From NCBI GenBank assembly GCA_002811645.1, contig PDIP01000021.1:86328-150327 (forward strand): DNA of 64,000 nt, in the 5' to 3' direction. Positions 29,899 through 39,507 of this stretch are shown here, piece after piece (position 1 is the first letter of the stretch; every line of letters begins with the position of its first letter). Both the position numbers and the translations under genes were made by a program. This stretch comes from Corallochytrium limacisporum. Its lineage: Eukaryota; Opisthokonta. The notes beneath the pieces are model-generated. The model was not told where the DNA came from. It ran no database searches and saw only the letters and a list, made by a program, of their open reading frames with translations.

Positions 29899-31096
29899 TT
29901 ACTGAAGCTTCTTGGCGATGTTCTTATAGTCACTGCCAACACATGTACATGTGACCCTTCCGGTTTCAGAATCTCCTTCTAACTTGAATTGAATCCCCAA
30001 GAATGCTTTGATATTACGAAGCATCTCGACACTATAGTCACAAACAATAAAGAACAAACAGGTGCAATGGTTAGTACCATCCGACATTGAGAGAATCACA
30101 TACTACTTTGGTTAACATTAATTAACCTCACATGTCCTCTACTTACCAATACGGGCTCAAAGGTCCCAACACAATCTTAGATACGTCAGCCGTGCTCATC
30201 GCCATCAGGATGACAGCCATGGCCTGGTTCTGTGTATCGTACACGCCACCTCGAGCGATCTCCTGTAGTAAATGCTCAGCTGCCATCTCACCAATCTTTT
30301 CTGGTACGGTTTTACTGTTTCCGCAAACTTCTACACCGTACAGTGCCCCCGTAGTGCTTTCTGCTACCAGACTTATGCTATAGCCTGGCGATTTACCAGA
30401 GTCAGCACCCCGGTAGTGATCTGTATAAATATAGACGTCAGGCAGATACGGGTTGATGACACCACGCGCACCATCCACCATGCGATTACCAGTATGAGGC
30501 GAAACTCGAGTAGCATATGCAATGCCCCTGACTTTTTTGATTTTACCCTCATCGAGGCGACGGATTGGCTTTAGCTCCCTGATATTCGGTATGACTACAC
30601 TCACCTCGCCACCGCCCAGAGGTGGAGCACCTCGTCTTACGATCTTAAAGGTTATTGCTTCGTCAATTCCCCAGTCTTTGAGAGTCTGTAGCGTTACCGT
30701 ACGAAGCAAGTCTACCGAGGGGTCCTCCTCGTTGTTGGTGACACCGCGCAGGGTGAGGCTAGTGAACTTCTTGGCGAAGACTAGAATTGGGACAATGGGT
30801 TCGAGATAGTAGCCAATTGATCTTGCGACGTTGCAATCATGTTCAATATCACCACCTGTAATAGCTCCCGGCGTGAATGTAAGTACTGTTCCTGATTCAT
30901 TGATCTCTATTGCTGTACCGTTGGAAAGCTTGTCCAGCAAGCGCAGAAAGGAAGCTTCAAAGTCTTGCACTCCTGGGTCAGCATCTCTGTACCGTATCTT
31001 TTCAATCCGAATCGATTTCCCACTTAACATACTAAGAACAAGGCGCTGACGCATGTAGTTCGCGCCTTCAAATACTAATTCTACCCGCTTCACCAT
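29899..31096 (-). CDS. RCL1: RNA 3'-terminal phosphate cyclase-like protein, two exons
   Basis: The gene has exon 1 at 31096-30147 and exon 2 at 30031-29899, joined across a 115-bp intron in phase 2, giving 360 aa. Without splicing the frame stops just after LGPLSPY, whereas every RCL1 continues there; exon 2 supplies the missing end (VEMLRNIKAFLGIQFKLE, then TCTCVGSDYKNIAKKL). RCL1 belongs to the cyclase fold but is the U3-snoRNP-associated paralogue that works with BMS1 in early 18S rRNA processing. GGVYDTQNQAMAVILMA replaces the catalytic-histidine segment of true RtcA cyclases, which supports RCL1 over RTCA. Convergent with the TOM5-like gene and divergent from TBCCD1. Confidence 0.95.
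30032..30146 (-). other. Spliceosomal intron in RCL1
   Basis: A 115-bp intron with donor TATTG|GTAAGT and acceptor CTATAG|TGTC. Joining the exons restores the conserved SPYxVExLR sequence. Confidence 0.92.
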
Positions 31097-31780
31097 GGTT
31101 AGTTTCTGTTACACCGAGCTCAGATCATGCGTGCATTTGGTGGTTCCGCTACACTTCCACTAGAACTGGCGAAACACAGAGGATTTGTTGGTAATGTGAT
31201 ATATCTACACGACGGGTATTAATTTCAACCCCACTTCCATGGATACCTGTTGGATGGCAAGCTACAGAGTGTTCATGACCACTAAACACCTTTATCCGTT
31301 CCGCCCGCATGCGTGGAACCTGTATTTTTGGCCATTTCCGCTGCGCACCTGATGACCCGCGTGAAAAGTAGCTCGGGTGGGGGGGGGAGGGCACACCGGG
31401 GGCCTATTTATCGTGCCTCACCCCCCAAGTGCGCGCGTAAAGTGTTAAACCCCCTCCGTGGGAGGCAGAGTCAGAAGAGGGTGGGGGTCCTGCGGCGCGT
31501 TCCGTGCGGCCGGTCTCCACGGAAGGGCCGAAAAACCCGACGACATCCGAAGGGCGAGTGCGACGGAGCAAGAGCGGAAAGCGATGTCACTGCGGCCGCG
31601 CCCGAGTTTCGGTGCAATGGTATTTGAAATGTGGAGTGGATGTACACTACAAGATATATTTGTGTGATAGGTTCGGAAAGAACATGGATCAAGGTTTGAG
31701 AGAAACAGGTCATCTGATGTACATGTTACAAACCTTAACATCATGGTTGGTGGTTGAGTAGTCTCACTTCAACATTGACA
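31097..31780. other. Divergent intergenic region (RCL1 / TBCCD1)
   Basis: A GC-rich island at about 31,370-31,610 includes a G8 run and GGGGGCCTATTTAT at 31,398-31,411, a variant of the recurrent promoter motif 370 bp upstream of TBCCD1. No gene is seen. Confidence 0.5.
31398..31411 (+). promoter_or_regulatory. Variant of the GGGGCCTATTTT motif
   Basis: GGGGGCCTATTTAT upstream of TBCCD1 in the same orientation as the gene. Confidence 0.3.
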
Positions 31781-33757
31781 ATGCACGTATGGATCAAGGT
31801 GCCACTCGTCCACTATGGCGACATGGCACTGCCTAGAACGATATCAGAGAAATTGAACATTGTTAACGTCAGAAAGTTTGCCAAGTATGCAAAATCTAAG
31901 GGTGCGGTTCCTCGGGTGTCATTTGTGCTATGGCGACGAATCGCAACGGAAAAGTATGGAATACCCAAGCAATATGCGTGGTCATTGTTTGAAATGTTTG
32001 AGGTACTTTTCCAAAGCAAAGGAAAGGCTCGACAGGAGCGGATTTTCAAAGAGACACGGATTAGAAGAGAAGCACTGTGTCATGGAGATGCAGCTGACGT
32101 GGACCTGAATGCACTAGAGGCGCAGATTTGGGCCTTGAGAGATGAGTCCATGGTGAATTGCGCGGCATTTATGGTATATCTGTACCTGCAGCACCTTTTA
32201 TCTGAACACCATGCATCCAAACAGGTCCCTGGTTTGATAGCAAAGCAAGTGAATGAAGAGAACGTAGCACTGGATGCATTCAGCAGCAGTTCACCACCGC
32301 TGGGCGGTCAAGAACTGCACGGGAGTAATGCCTCCTTGGGATCGATTGCGTCGCTTTCATCGGCTGTCGGCGATGCAGACCTGAACCGCTCTACCTCCCC
32401 AGGCGGAGGCAACACTCCCTATGCTAGGTACCAGGCCCAAATGTTCCGGGAAGAAAAGGCGGTCACAGATCTCGTGCGTGACAACTTGCATCGCTTCTTG
32501 CAAGTTGTTGACCCAGATGCACGTCCTCCCCGCGATGGAAAACCAGGGTCGCAGCTGAGTGAGTCGGCCGTGGCTGCTCTCGACTTCCTGCTCAGTGCAA
32601 CTGAAGACCCGTCCCGGGGAACATTCATTCAAAGCCTTGTAGACGCGCTGCGCAGTGTTGAGATCCTGCCTGCTACCCCGCGTAATCAACGGGGCTGCCG
32701 GCGTAGCGGGAGTCCCAGTGCAGCTGGTCAGGTGGTCTACGATACAGTCACCCATACTTACAGTTTTAGCGGTGTGGTGCAATGGATTGGAAGGCACCTG
32801 GGTACTTGTCCGTTCACAATAGGTGGAGCACTCAACCGGCCGCTGTCACCCGCTGAGATGGCACAGGAGTCTCCCCGGCTGGCAGCTGCTGGGCAGGCGA
32901 ACTCGATCATTTTACCCTTGCAACTCCCTGGCTATTCAGGACCGTATACAATTCTGCAGGAAAACAATATCACAACTGCGCACTACGGACGGGAAGTACG
33001 AGGACACAACGTCAACATTGTGGGATGCTCGAAGAGCAGCATTTACCTTCTTGACGTGTGTGCCAATGTTCATTTACGAGGTCTGCGGAAGTGTACAATC
33101 TTTATCGGGGCCGCGGAGCGCTGTGTCAAGGTCGAACGGTGCAAGGAGGTCACAATCGTAGTCGCCTGTGGAAAGTTTCTGATGCGACATTGCCAGGATC
33201 TCGTGGTCCACCTCCACACGAACTCTCAACCATACGTGGGCGAAGGAGTTATCAACGTGATGGTGGCGCCACATCAGTCATACTACGGACATCTGCAAGA
33301 GGACCTCCAGGTTGCGGGCATCAACTCGGAGCTCAATTACTGGAATGATCCGGTCAACTTTGCTGTTAGTGAGAGACGCACCAGCAGCGGTTTGGGGTCA
33401 GCTCCAAGAAATACGGTGATTGCTGACATAAGAAAGATCCCTTTCTGGCCATCCGGTGTGCATGTCCTTGCCCCTGAGGCCTACATGCCAGTCTCTGTGC
33501 CTTTCGAAACGGGAGGAGTGACCGAAGACCCGGTGCTTTTCATTCCAAGGGAGTACGCGACGGCCATGGAACAGCGTGTACAGCGGATGGAAAGGGTACG
33601 CCAGGCCATCATTGACGCACAGCTGGACGATGAGAAGCGTCCAGTGCTGCAGAAGGAGCTGGAACATCGGTTTCAGGAATGGTTGGTCGAAACGGGCAAT
33701 CAGCGGCACGTCCAGCAGGTCGTTCGGATGGCACGTGAATCACAGCACACAGTATAG
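31781..33757 (+). CDS. TBCCD1: TBCC domain-containing protein 1
   Basis: From the ATG at 31781 the protein is 658 residues (human TBCCD1 557). The N-terminal region (PLVHYGDMALPRTISEKLN, then SFVLWRRIATEKYGIP) and the C-terminal C-CAP/TBCC beta-helix (SSIYLLDVCANVHLRG, KCTIFIGAAERCVKVERCKE, LHTNSQPYVGEGV) match the family. TBCCD1 is the centrosomal relative of tubulin cofactor C and RP2. It places the centrosome/basal body and holds the Golgi near it, and in green algae it orients centrioles. The conserved GAP arginine of TBCC/RP2 is not evident, as expected for TBCCD1. A serine/glycine-rich insertion lies near residues 165-215. It fits the other centriole genes here. Confidence 0.9.
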   Translation: MHVWIKVPLVHYGDMALPRTISEKLNIVNVRKFAKYAKSKGAVPRVSFVLWRRIATEKYGIPKQYAWSLFEMFEVLFQSKGKARQERIFKETRIRREALCHGDAADVDLNALEAQIWALRDESMVNCAAFMVYLYLQHLLSEHHASKQVPGLIAKQVNEENVALDAFSSSSPPLGGQELHGSNASLGSIASLSSAVGDADLNRSTSPGGGNTPYARYQAQMFREEKAVTDLVRDNLHRFLQVVDPDARPPRDGKPGSQLSESAVAALDFLLSATEDPSRGTFIQSLVDALRSVEILPATPRNQRGCRRSGSPSAAGQVVYDTVTHTYSFSGVVQWIGRHLGTCPFTIGGALNRPLSPAEMAQESPRLAAAGQANSIILPLQLPGYSGPYTILQENNITTAHYGREVRGHNVNIVGCSKSSIYLLDVCANVHLRGLRKCTIFIGAAERCVKVERCKEVTIVVACGKFLMRHCQDLVVHLHTNSQPYVGEGVINVMVAPHQSYYGHLQEDLQVAGINSELNYWNDPVNFAVSERRTSSGLGSAPRNTVIADIRKIPFWPSGVHVLAPEAYMPVSVPFETGGVTEDPVLFIPREYATAMEQRVQRMERVRQAIIDAQLDDEKRPVLQKELEHRFQEWLVETGNQRHVQQVVRMARESQHTV

Positions 33758-33816
33758 CGCATAGTAAATACACAACTGATTCTACCATGAGTGTAAACAA
33801 TAAACGGATTTTTCTC

Positions 33817-35136
33817 TCAGGGCTTGAAATATACCTTCAGCCAACCGGGCTCGCGCTTACCAAAGTTTTCGTACGCCGAAGCCGCCTCCGCTAGCGGCAA
33901 GACGTGCGTGACAACCCTTACGGCGTTGGATAGCAAAAACTTGCGGTGGCCAAGATTCTCATCCTGCGCCTCCATATTTAAACGGTCCAGAAGATATCGG
34001 CTCAACCGACCCGAATCGCATCGTCCAACCTTGTACGTAATGTTCTTGTTATAAAGGTCGTCCTGACTAAACGGCAACGCGGCATCAGTATTCACACCGA
34101 CGCAAGATATGACACCGCCGACCCGACACAGATCGTATGCCAGCTGCAGAGTGGCCTTCAGTCCGACGCACTCGCAGACAGCACTGAAGGCCGGCTCTGT
34201 ACGGATATCTGAGGGTTCGGTAAGCTCTTTGATCGGTCGCATGGCGTCCTGGTCAGTTGGATCTACGAAATGAACTGATATTGGATCTTCGGCATCATTC
34301 CCATTTTGCTTACTCTGCCCTTCGTTGCTCTCCTTGCGTACACCCAACATCGCGGCTGCAAAGTCCCGGCGCGATTGCTGAGGTTCAAAGGCTACGACCC
34401 TGAGTTTCTTTCTTGGTACAACCGTCTCAGCAATGTAACAGGCACAGAGTAGTGCCAGTGTTCCAACTGGGCCAAGACCGATGATTGCAATACTCGAGAC
34501 GTCCTTTGCTGGGTCCGTAAGTCCAGCTTGCTCGCAGACGTACCAGGCAGTCGATAGGATGTCGCCAGTAAGGAGCGCCAGCTTCGGATCGACATGCTGT
34601 GGAACTGGCACCAACGTTGCATCGCCGAACGGTATACGAACGTACTCAGCCTGACCACCATGGTTTCCGTTGGATCCGTCGTCAGGAATTGACGAATCGC
34701 TGGAGTCGTCCTTACTCTTCCATCCGAGCAGCGCAGTCTTGCGACAACGGGCAGTGTTACCCGCTGAGCATGGCCAGCATACACCACAGTTCAGTGTAAA
34801 TGGGCAGACAACTGTAGTGCCAATGCTTAACATCGATGGATTCGGTGATCCTTCCATGCTCACAGCTTCGTTCTCAAGGAGGTCTTTTCCAAATCCCACG
34901 ACCTCTCCCACAAGTTCGTGACCCATGATCGTGTTTGGTGCCAGACCTGGCTCTCGTCCTGTAAAGGGATGGATGTCACTACCACAAAGCCCAGCGTAGA
35001 TGACTTTGACCAGAACATCCCGGTGTTTGGTCCTCAATTTGGGAAGCGGGATGTTGCGCTTGACCTCCAGGATATTGTATGCCTGAAACGTGATACCCGT
35101 CATCTCCGACGGAAGCTCTGTTGCTGTATCCGTCAT
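33817..35136 (-). CDS. Zinc-dependent medium-chain alcohol/polyol dehydrogenase
   Basis: A 439-residue protein from the ATG at 35136. The frame stays open another 92 codons upstream, but without an ATG and through GC-rich promoter sequence, so it is excluded. Catalytic-zinc residues are in AGLCGSDIHPF and MGHELVG. The structural zinc lobe NCGVCWPCSAGNTARC has four cysteines. The NAD(P) loop IIGLGPVGTLALL is intact. The short active-site loop and the GVNTDAALP segment suggest the threonine/sorbitol/formaldehyde-dehydrogenase-like branch. Two insertions (about 165-190 and 300-330, serine/asparagine-rich) are not typical. Substrate cannot be assigned. It converges on TBCCD1, with 59 bp between the stop codons. 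Confidence 0.85.
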   Translation of the reverse strand: MTDTATELPSEMTGITFQAYNILEVKRNIPLPKLRTKHRDVLVKVIYAGLCGSDIHPFTGREPGLAPNTIMGHELVGEVVGFGKDLLENEAVSMEGSPNPSMLSIGTTVVCPFTLNCGVCWPCSAGNTARCRKTALLGWKSKDDSSDSSIPDDGSNGNHGGQAEYVRIPFGDATLVPVPQHVDPKLALLTGDILSTAWYVCEQAGLTDPAKDVSSIAIIGLGPVGTLALLCACYIAETVVPRKKLRVVAFEPQQSRRDFAAAMLGVRKESNEGQSKQNGNDAEDPISVHFVDPTDQDAMRPIKELTEPSDIRTEPAFSAVCECVGLKATLQLAYDLCRVGGVISCVGVNTDAALPFSQDDLYNKNITYKVGRCDSGRLSRYLLDRLNMEAQDENLGHRKFLLSNAVRVVTHVLPLAEAASAYENFGKREPGWLKVYFKP

Positions 35137-35478
35137 GCTCTTAGAGTTCAACAATAATCGTCTCACTATTCCATAGTATGTGTGAATGATCCAAGAGAAG
35201 TGAACCAATTGCAAATTCCAGTGTTCCAGTCGTAAGTACCATCGGAGTTCTAGCACACGAGGGACACTGCGCAAGCCGGGGCCGTGAGACTTCCCTGGGC
35301 TCCCCTTCCTTTCCGTACCGCCCGGACCCGGCAGGCCGTCCGAACACAAACACACCCTACGAATCCGCGGGCTACCGTAGATTGATCGAAAGGAGCTTGC
35401 GGGGTATTTCAAACACGCGTACTGTTACGTCACTGCAACACGACGACATTTAGGTTTTTATGGCTAGATGGACTTACA
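35137..35478. other. Divergent intergenic region (ADH / USB1)
   Basis: About 340 bp with a GC-rich segment at 35,265-35,345. It probably holds both promoters. An open frame covering it on the minus strand is a by-product of base composition. Confidence 0.4.
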
Positions 35479-36066
35479 ATGGCGGCCCCGTACAAGGTCT
35501 GCTACGTGGCCCTTACCGTGGGGTCGGATGCGGCCAGTGCGGTAAGCAAGCAGGAACTAACCAGAACGGAACAAGACTTGACCGATCTGATAGCGCGTCC
35601 CGATAGTAAGGGAATAGAGATAATTCCATGCGATCAATGGCATCTGAGTCTCACGCGAAGACTCCAGTGTCCGCTTTCAAAACTCCACCGGCTCCGATCA
35701 CTTGTTGAATCGGTTCGTAAAGATCTCAAGCTTGCCCGAAACTTGGTAGTAATTCTGGGTCCTACTGTGCGGATATATGGTGCAGATATTGACAGTAGTG
35801 CAGTTGATGCCATCGATCACTTTCTGGCCTTTCCCCTAGTGGGACAAAGGGTCTTAGAAGATTTTGACAAGGCTGTGGATATGCTCGACAATGGATTGGA
35901 AGGACTCGATCTGCCCAGGTTTAATGAAGATAGGGAGTTTCATATATCCTTTGCCAAAACACATGACCAAGACGCCGGCCAACGCTTGCTACAGTCTGTG
36001 CCAGCGATACTGCCCAGCGGTGGTCTGAAACTCAAGGTCATCGATCTCGAGCTCTTCACAAACTAG
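35479..36066 (+). CDS. USB1: U6 snRNA 3'-5' phosphodiesterase USB1
   Basis: A 195-residue 2H-phosphoesterase. Both HxS motifs are present, HLS at 55-57 (QWHLSLTRRL) and HIS at 155-157 (EFHISFAK), about 100 residues apart as in USB1/Mpn1. USB1 trims the oligo(U) tail of U6 snRNA and leaves a terminal phosphate that protects it. The human protein is 265 aa; the difference is the disordered N-terminal extension missing here. Together with PHF5A and CDC5L this is the third splicing-related gene in the window. The stop codon is 27 bp from the stop of the fragment on the opposite strand. Confidence 0.9.
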   Translation: MAAPYKVCYVALTVGSDAASAVSKQELTRTEQDLTDLIARPDSKGIEIIPCDQWHLSLTRRLQCPLSKLHRLRSLVESVRKDLKLARNLVVILGPTVRIYGADIDSSAVDAIDHFLAFPLVGQRVLEDFDKAVDMLDNGLEGLDLPRFNEDREFHISFAKTHDQDAGQRLLQSVPAILPSGGLKLKVIDLELFTN

Positions 36067-36093
36067 AAGATAAAGAACCAATCAACATGTTGT

Positions 36094-36303
36094 TTAACTC
36101 GCCACGGTTAGAGTAACTGTAAGCATGCCAGTGTCAGCGTTATACTCCGCACTGGTGTCTGCTTCATTGATTTTCTCAAAGGTGATGTCTCGGCGTGCAA
36201 CCAAGTCGACCTCCCCTTCCACCTTTATCACCACAGCGGCGCACTAGCTTTTCGGACGGGTCCTTCCTCCGACCCAGGTATAGAAAATAGGCCCCGACAT
36301 ATA
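36094..36303 (-). pseudogene. Small gene or fragment ending in CS/p23-like strands, interrupted by TAG
   Basis: A 49-codon frame (36243-36094) ends with TSAEYNADTGMLTVTLTVAS, which resembles the last strands of CS/p23 (HSP20-like) domains as in PIH1-family proteins. It is preceded in the same frame by TAG (36,246-36,244) and a further 18 codons beginning with ATG at 36303 (MSGPIFYTWVGG). Three readings are possible: a broken or mis-sequenced small gene, a spliced gene with TAG as acceptor end, or a 5'-truncated copy. Codon choice looks coding and the position, 27 bp from the convergent USB1 stop, is what a real gene would have here. Identity uncertain. Confidence 0.35.
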
Positions 36304-36412
36304 TTGCAGCGAATTGTAGAATCCGTCCTGTGAGCCCAGGTGCCTCCTCCTAATAGCCGTAGTTATCAGTGCGCTTCGCGTGTGCGACGTACAAACATAG
36401 TTCAGTATTTAT

Positions 36413-37999
36413 CTATTCAATGATCTCAACAAAATTGGCGGGGAACAGACCGCTCGCACCGTTACACTCACCGAACCACCACCCATCGTCAATAGCGTAC
36501 ACGTTCTCGATAATATCATCTTCGTAGAGTTTGAGCTCATCCTCTTCCTCCGCGTCATAGTCGTAGAGAGCCCGTGCACGCACTCCAGTGGCTTCCTGAC
36601 CCTCAGGAGCGGCCTCGGCTGGTACCGCTGCCATCCCAGCGTCGTCAAAGGTGTCGTCAATGCCAGCACTGGCGGGCTCATGGTACGGCTGAGCGGGCTC
36701 TACAGGTTCTGGTTGGTAGGCGGGCTCTGGTTCGTAGGCAGGTTCGGGCTCGTAGGCTGGTTCTGGCTCGTAGGCAGGCTCAGGTTGATAGGCAGGTTCC
36801 GGCTCGTATGCAGGTTCAGGTTCAGCCTGGTAGGCAGGCTGGGGCTCTGCGTGGATAGTGAGTGGTTTGGGAGGAGCAGCGGCAGCATAGTCAGTTGCAA
36901 CGTCTTCCTGTGACTGGGCCATAAACTTTGCCCGGGCACCGGACACTGTACCCGTAGAAGGCAAGCTGGGTTCCGCCTCCGAACTCTTTACTGGTGTTCC
37001 CGGGGCTTGCGCTGGCTTTGTCTGCACTGGCGCCCACTTTTTAACCGGCTTATCGGCAGCAGGTTCAGTCTGCACATAGTTAACAGGTTTCGTCTCAAAA
37101 TGCTTGCGCTCCGGGTTGGGATCGGAACGTACGCCGCCGCTATAGAAATCGCCCGCACTGAAAGGCTTATAAGACCTGGCGCCACTGTCCGCAGGCTCAG
37201 AGACATCCTCAACAGACTGTGCCTCAAACGCAGCGCGCGTACCGGACACATTACCGGCAGCATCTTCCTGGGCCTTGCGTGCGGCTGCCTCATCGGCCGC
37301 TCGCTTATTGGCCTCCCGCTCCTCAGCTTCCCGACGCAAACGCTCAGCTTCGGCCTGGGCGTTAGCCTGGCGGCGCGCCTCGGCATCCGCACGCTTACGC
37401 TCCTCTTCAGCCCGACGCTGCGCCGTCTCACGCTCCCTGCGCTCCTGTTCTTCCCGCTGACCTTCAGTAGAGGAGGCCATAGCCTGGAACCTGGCCTTTG
37501 CGCCGCCGACGGTTCCCTTTGGGATGGCGGACGGTGCACCGACACCCTGGTCCTCTGCACTCTGCTGGAAGGCAGCACGTGCATTTGCAACGTTGCCTTT
37601 GGGAACAGCTGCTGGTGCTGCTGCCTGTGCGGGAACCGGAACGGGTTCTGGTGCCTTTACCGGAGCTGGCGCAGGCTCAGCCTTGCGAGCTAGCGGAGGC
37701 GACGGATTGGTTGCAGCCCCATTCTGGGGTGCCCTCGGTGGTGCACGCTTTTCCTTAGCAGACTGAATGGCCTTATTAACACGGTCCTGGTAGCTCATCA
37801 GGGCGACGTTGCGCACGGCTTTCAAATCCGCTCCCGCGTTCTTTGCATCCTGAGTCTCAGCAACGGTCTTTGCGCCCCAACGCAAATCCTTCTCGTCTGC
37901 TTCGTTCTCAAAATGAGGATCGGTGTCCCAGTCGTCTTCATCATGGGCAACCTTTTTGATTGCTGTCTGGCGGTTGCCAGCTGCTGCACGCCATGCCAT
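36413..37999 (-). CDS. Cortactin-like protein: N-terminal acidic Arp2/3-binding region plus SH3
   Basis: A 528-residue protein. Residues 20-46 (DEDDWDTDPHF, then EKDLRWGAKTV) match the N-terminal acidic region of cortactin/HS1, including the Arp2/3-binding DDW at 22-24. The C-terminal SH3 (about 473-528) has ALYDYDAEEEDEL, WWFGE and GLFPANFVEI. In between, the 37-residue F-actin repeats of cortactin are absent. Instead four copies of a G-x-V-x-x-A-R-A-x-F-type motif occur at about 134-150, 161-172, 249-265 and 350-366, plus a charged helix rich in R, E and A (178-246) and six to seven PEPAY-type repeats (386-432). It probably tethers branched actin to SH3 ligands; actin binding through the new repeats is a guess. 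Confidence 0.82.
   Translation of the reverse strand: MAWRAAAGNRQTAIKKVAHDEDDWDTDPHFENEADEKDLRWGAKTVAETQDAKNAGADLKAVRNVALMSYQDRVNKAIQSAKEKRAPPRAPQNGAATNPSPPLARKAEPAPAPVKAPEPVPVPAQAAAPAAVPKGNVANARAAFQQSAEDQGVGAPSAIPKGTVGGAKARFQAMASSTEGQREEQERRERETAQRRAEEERKRADAEARRQANAQAEAERLRREAEEREANKRAADEAAARKAQEDAAGNVSGTRAAFEAQSVEDVSEPADSGARSYKPFSAGDFYSGGVRSDPNPERKHFETKPVNYVQTEPAADKPVKKWAPVQTKPAQAPGTPVKSSEAEPSLPSTGTVSGARAKFMAQSQEDVATDYAAAAPPKPLTIHAEPQPAYQAEPEPAYEPEPAYQPEPAYEPEPAYEPEPAYEPEPAYQPEPVEPAQPYHEPASAGIDDTFDDAGMAAVPAEAAPEGQEATGVRARALYDYDAEEEDELKLYEDDIIENVYAIDDGWWFGECNGASGLFPANFVEIIE
36710..36840. repeat. Tandem short repeats encoding PEPAY units
   Basis: In-frame 15- to 18-bp repeats within the cortactin-like gene encode (Y)(E/Q)PEPA units. 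Copy number is likely to vary between strains. Confidence 0.8.
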
Positions 38000-38877
38000 G
38001 GTTCTTGTCTGTTGCGTGATTTGACTCCTTCAGGTGATATGTAGGCGGTCTATGCTAACATTCACTGCTCTCCAGCGTCTCCTGGGAACTTAGTACCTGA
38101 ATCCGTGTCAGGGCGACGAGGGAACAGATCGCTTACAAACCACAGAGTCTCAGAATCATGACGCCAGTGGGTCCCCAGAGTGTTCATTCAACCGTTCGAA
38201 AATGAACAAGCCACGAGCTGCCGCCATTCATATCCCCAGCATCGAGATCTTCAGACCAGACTGAACACACGAGAAAATTGAAGATAACACCACACACACC
38301 CGTCTTGGACATCTCCCGAGGAGACCATTGGATACGGTACTCATTCTATGGTAGGCCCAAGATTGGTTTGTTTGTACTTTCCAGCTGTCCTGTTTTCGTC
38401 TTCTCTCTAAATGTTGCTCACTTCCCTCTCCGGTCTACGGCAGAAGAGGTATGTTGTGTCTTGTGTCCACGGATTGCGCTGCCAATGAGCTGATCGCCCA
38501 AGAGGCAGGAGTGGACTGACCCACCCGCCGCCGCACAGAGACGGCAGGGGGAGTTGGGGCATTCGAGAATTTAGAAATATGTATAAGGTACGGGGCACGC
38601 CTGCCGATCCCCCTACCAAGGACCCCCCTTTCCCCCCCCCCCCCAAGTCCGGCGAGCGATCGCTTTTCTGGCACCAGACACGGGCCGGTCAGACCGTCCC
38701 TTCGAAATTGGGGCCACAGACCCTCCCACCCAGCCGTTTGGTACACCCGTCGTAAAGGCCGGTTGGTGGGTGAATCAGATTTATTACCTTCATATATAAT
38801 CAGTGCACTTCAAAAGACATGGCTTTGATTTACAGCTATAATTTATTCATTATAGTACGTGCTAATCCGTACGAAAA
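38000..38877. other. Intergenic region upstream of the cortactin-like gene
   Basis: A 880-bp spacer between tandem minus-strand genes. A GC-rich island spans about 38,500-38,770 with C13 at 38,632-38,644. No coding sequence is supported. Confidence 0.5.
38632..38644. repeat. C13 homopolymer
   Basis: Thirteen C in the GC-rich island upstream of the cortactin-like gene. Confidence 0.9.
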
Positions 38878-39507
38878 TCATAAGCTAATCATTCGCTCCC
38901 ACCAGAGGGTTCCTAGGGCCGGGCACTCGGTGGTAATGCAGCCCCAGAGGGCATCAAGGCACTGCTGCGTACTCTTCTCAGTGACATCGCGGGTGCTTGT
39001 TGCCGCTGACAACCTCACGAAAGGTCCCTCTCCGCTCCTATCCAAATCCTCGAACGATGCTAACTGCACTTCCAACATGTCCGCCGACATGTAATGCTCC
39101 TTGCGGGCCATGAGCCGCTCCTTCAGTGTCGCCAGTCCGTTCCGGAAGTCCAGCCAAACAAAGACCACCTTTGAATCATCGTTTCCCCCGGGACGTCGCA
39201 ATTGGTCCCTGTACTTCCTTTTCAGTGCAGAACAGGTGATCACCACTTCACGCTTACGTTCCACGTACAGACGCACGTCATTCTCCATCTCATCAAGCCA
39301 GGGCTGGCGGTCAGCGTCATTGAGTGGTTTTCCCGCTGCCATTTTGGCTACGTTGCCAGCACTGTGTCGTCGATCTGCCTCAAGAAAGTCGCACTCCAGG
39401 CGCTCTGCTAACATTCTTCCTAGTGTGGTCTTACCGGAACCACAGACACCGATCACAATCCACACAAACGGCGGCCGTTCTAACTTACCCTCCAGGGTGG
39501 CGTCCAT
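38878..39507 (-). CDS. IDNK: Gluconokinase
   Basis: A 209-residue P-loop kinase that phosphorylates D-gluconate to 6-phosphogluconate, feeding the pentose phosphate pathway. It has the Walker A motif GVCGSGKT at 20-27. Gluconokinase signatures follow: FLEADRRHSAGNVAKMAAGKPL (family form D-x-x-H-x-x-x-N-x-x-K-M), LNDADRQPWL, and CSALKRKYRDQLR. The C-terminal half has the expected LKERLMARKEHYMSADML. Length is near the human enzyme (187 aa) plus a short N-terminal extension. No targeting signal. Confidence 0.93.
   Translation of the reverse strand: MDATLEGKLERPPFVWIVIGVCGSGKTTLGRMLAERLECDFLEADRRHSAGNVAKMAAGKPLNDADRQPWLDEMENDVRLYVERKREVVITCSALKRKYRDQLRRPGGNDDSKVVFVWLDFRNGLATLKERLMARKEHYMSADMLEVQLASFEDLDRSGEGPFVRLSAATSTRDVTEKSTQQCLDALWGCITTECPALGTLWWERMISL

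Noticed and set aside
33817-35412. 531-aa version of the alcohol dehydrogenase with a 92-residue N-terminal extension
   Set aside because: The extension has no ATG and runs through the GC-rich shared promoter with USB1. The ATG at 35136 gives a normal dehydrogenase start.
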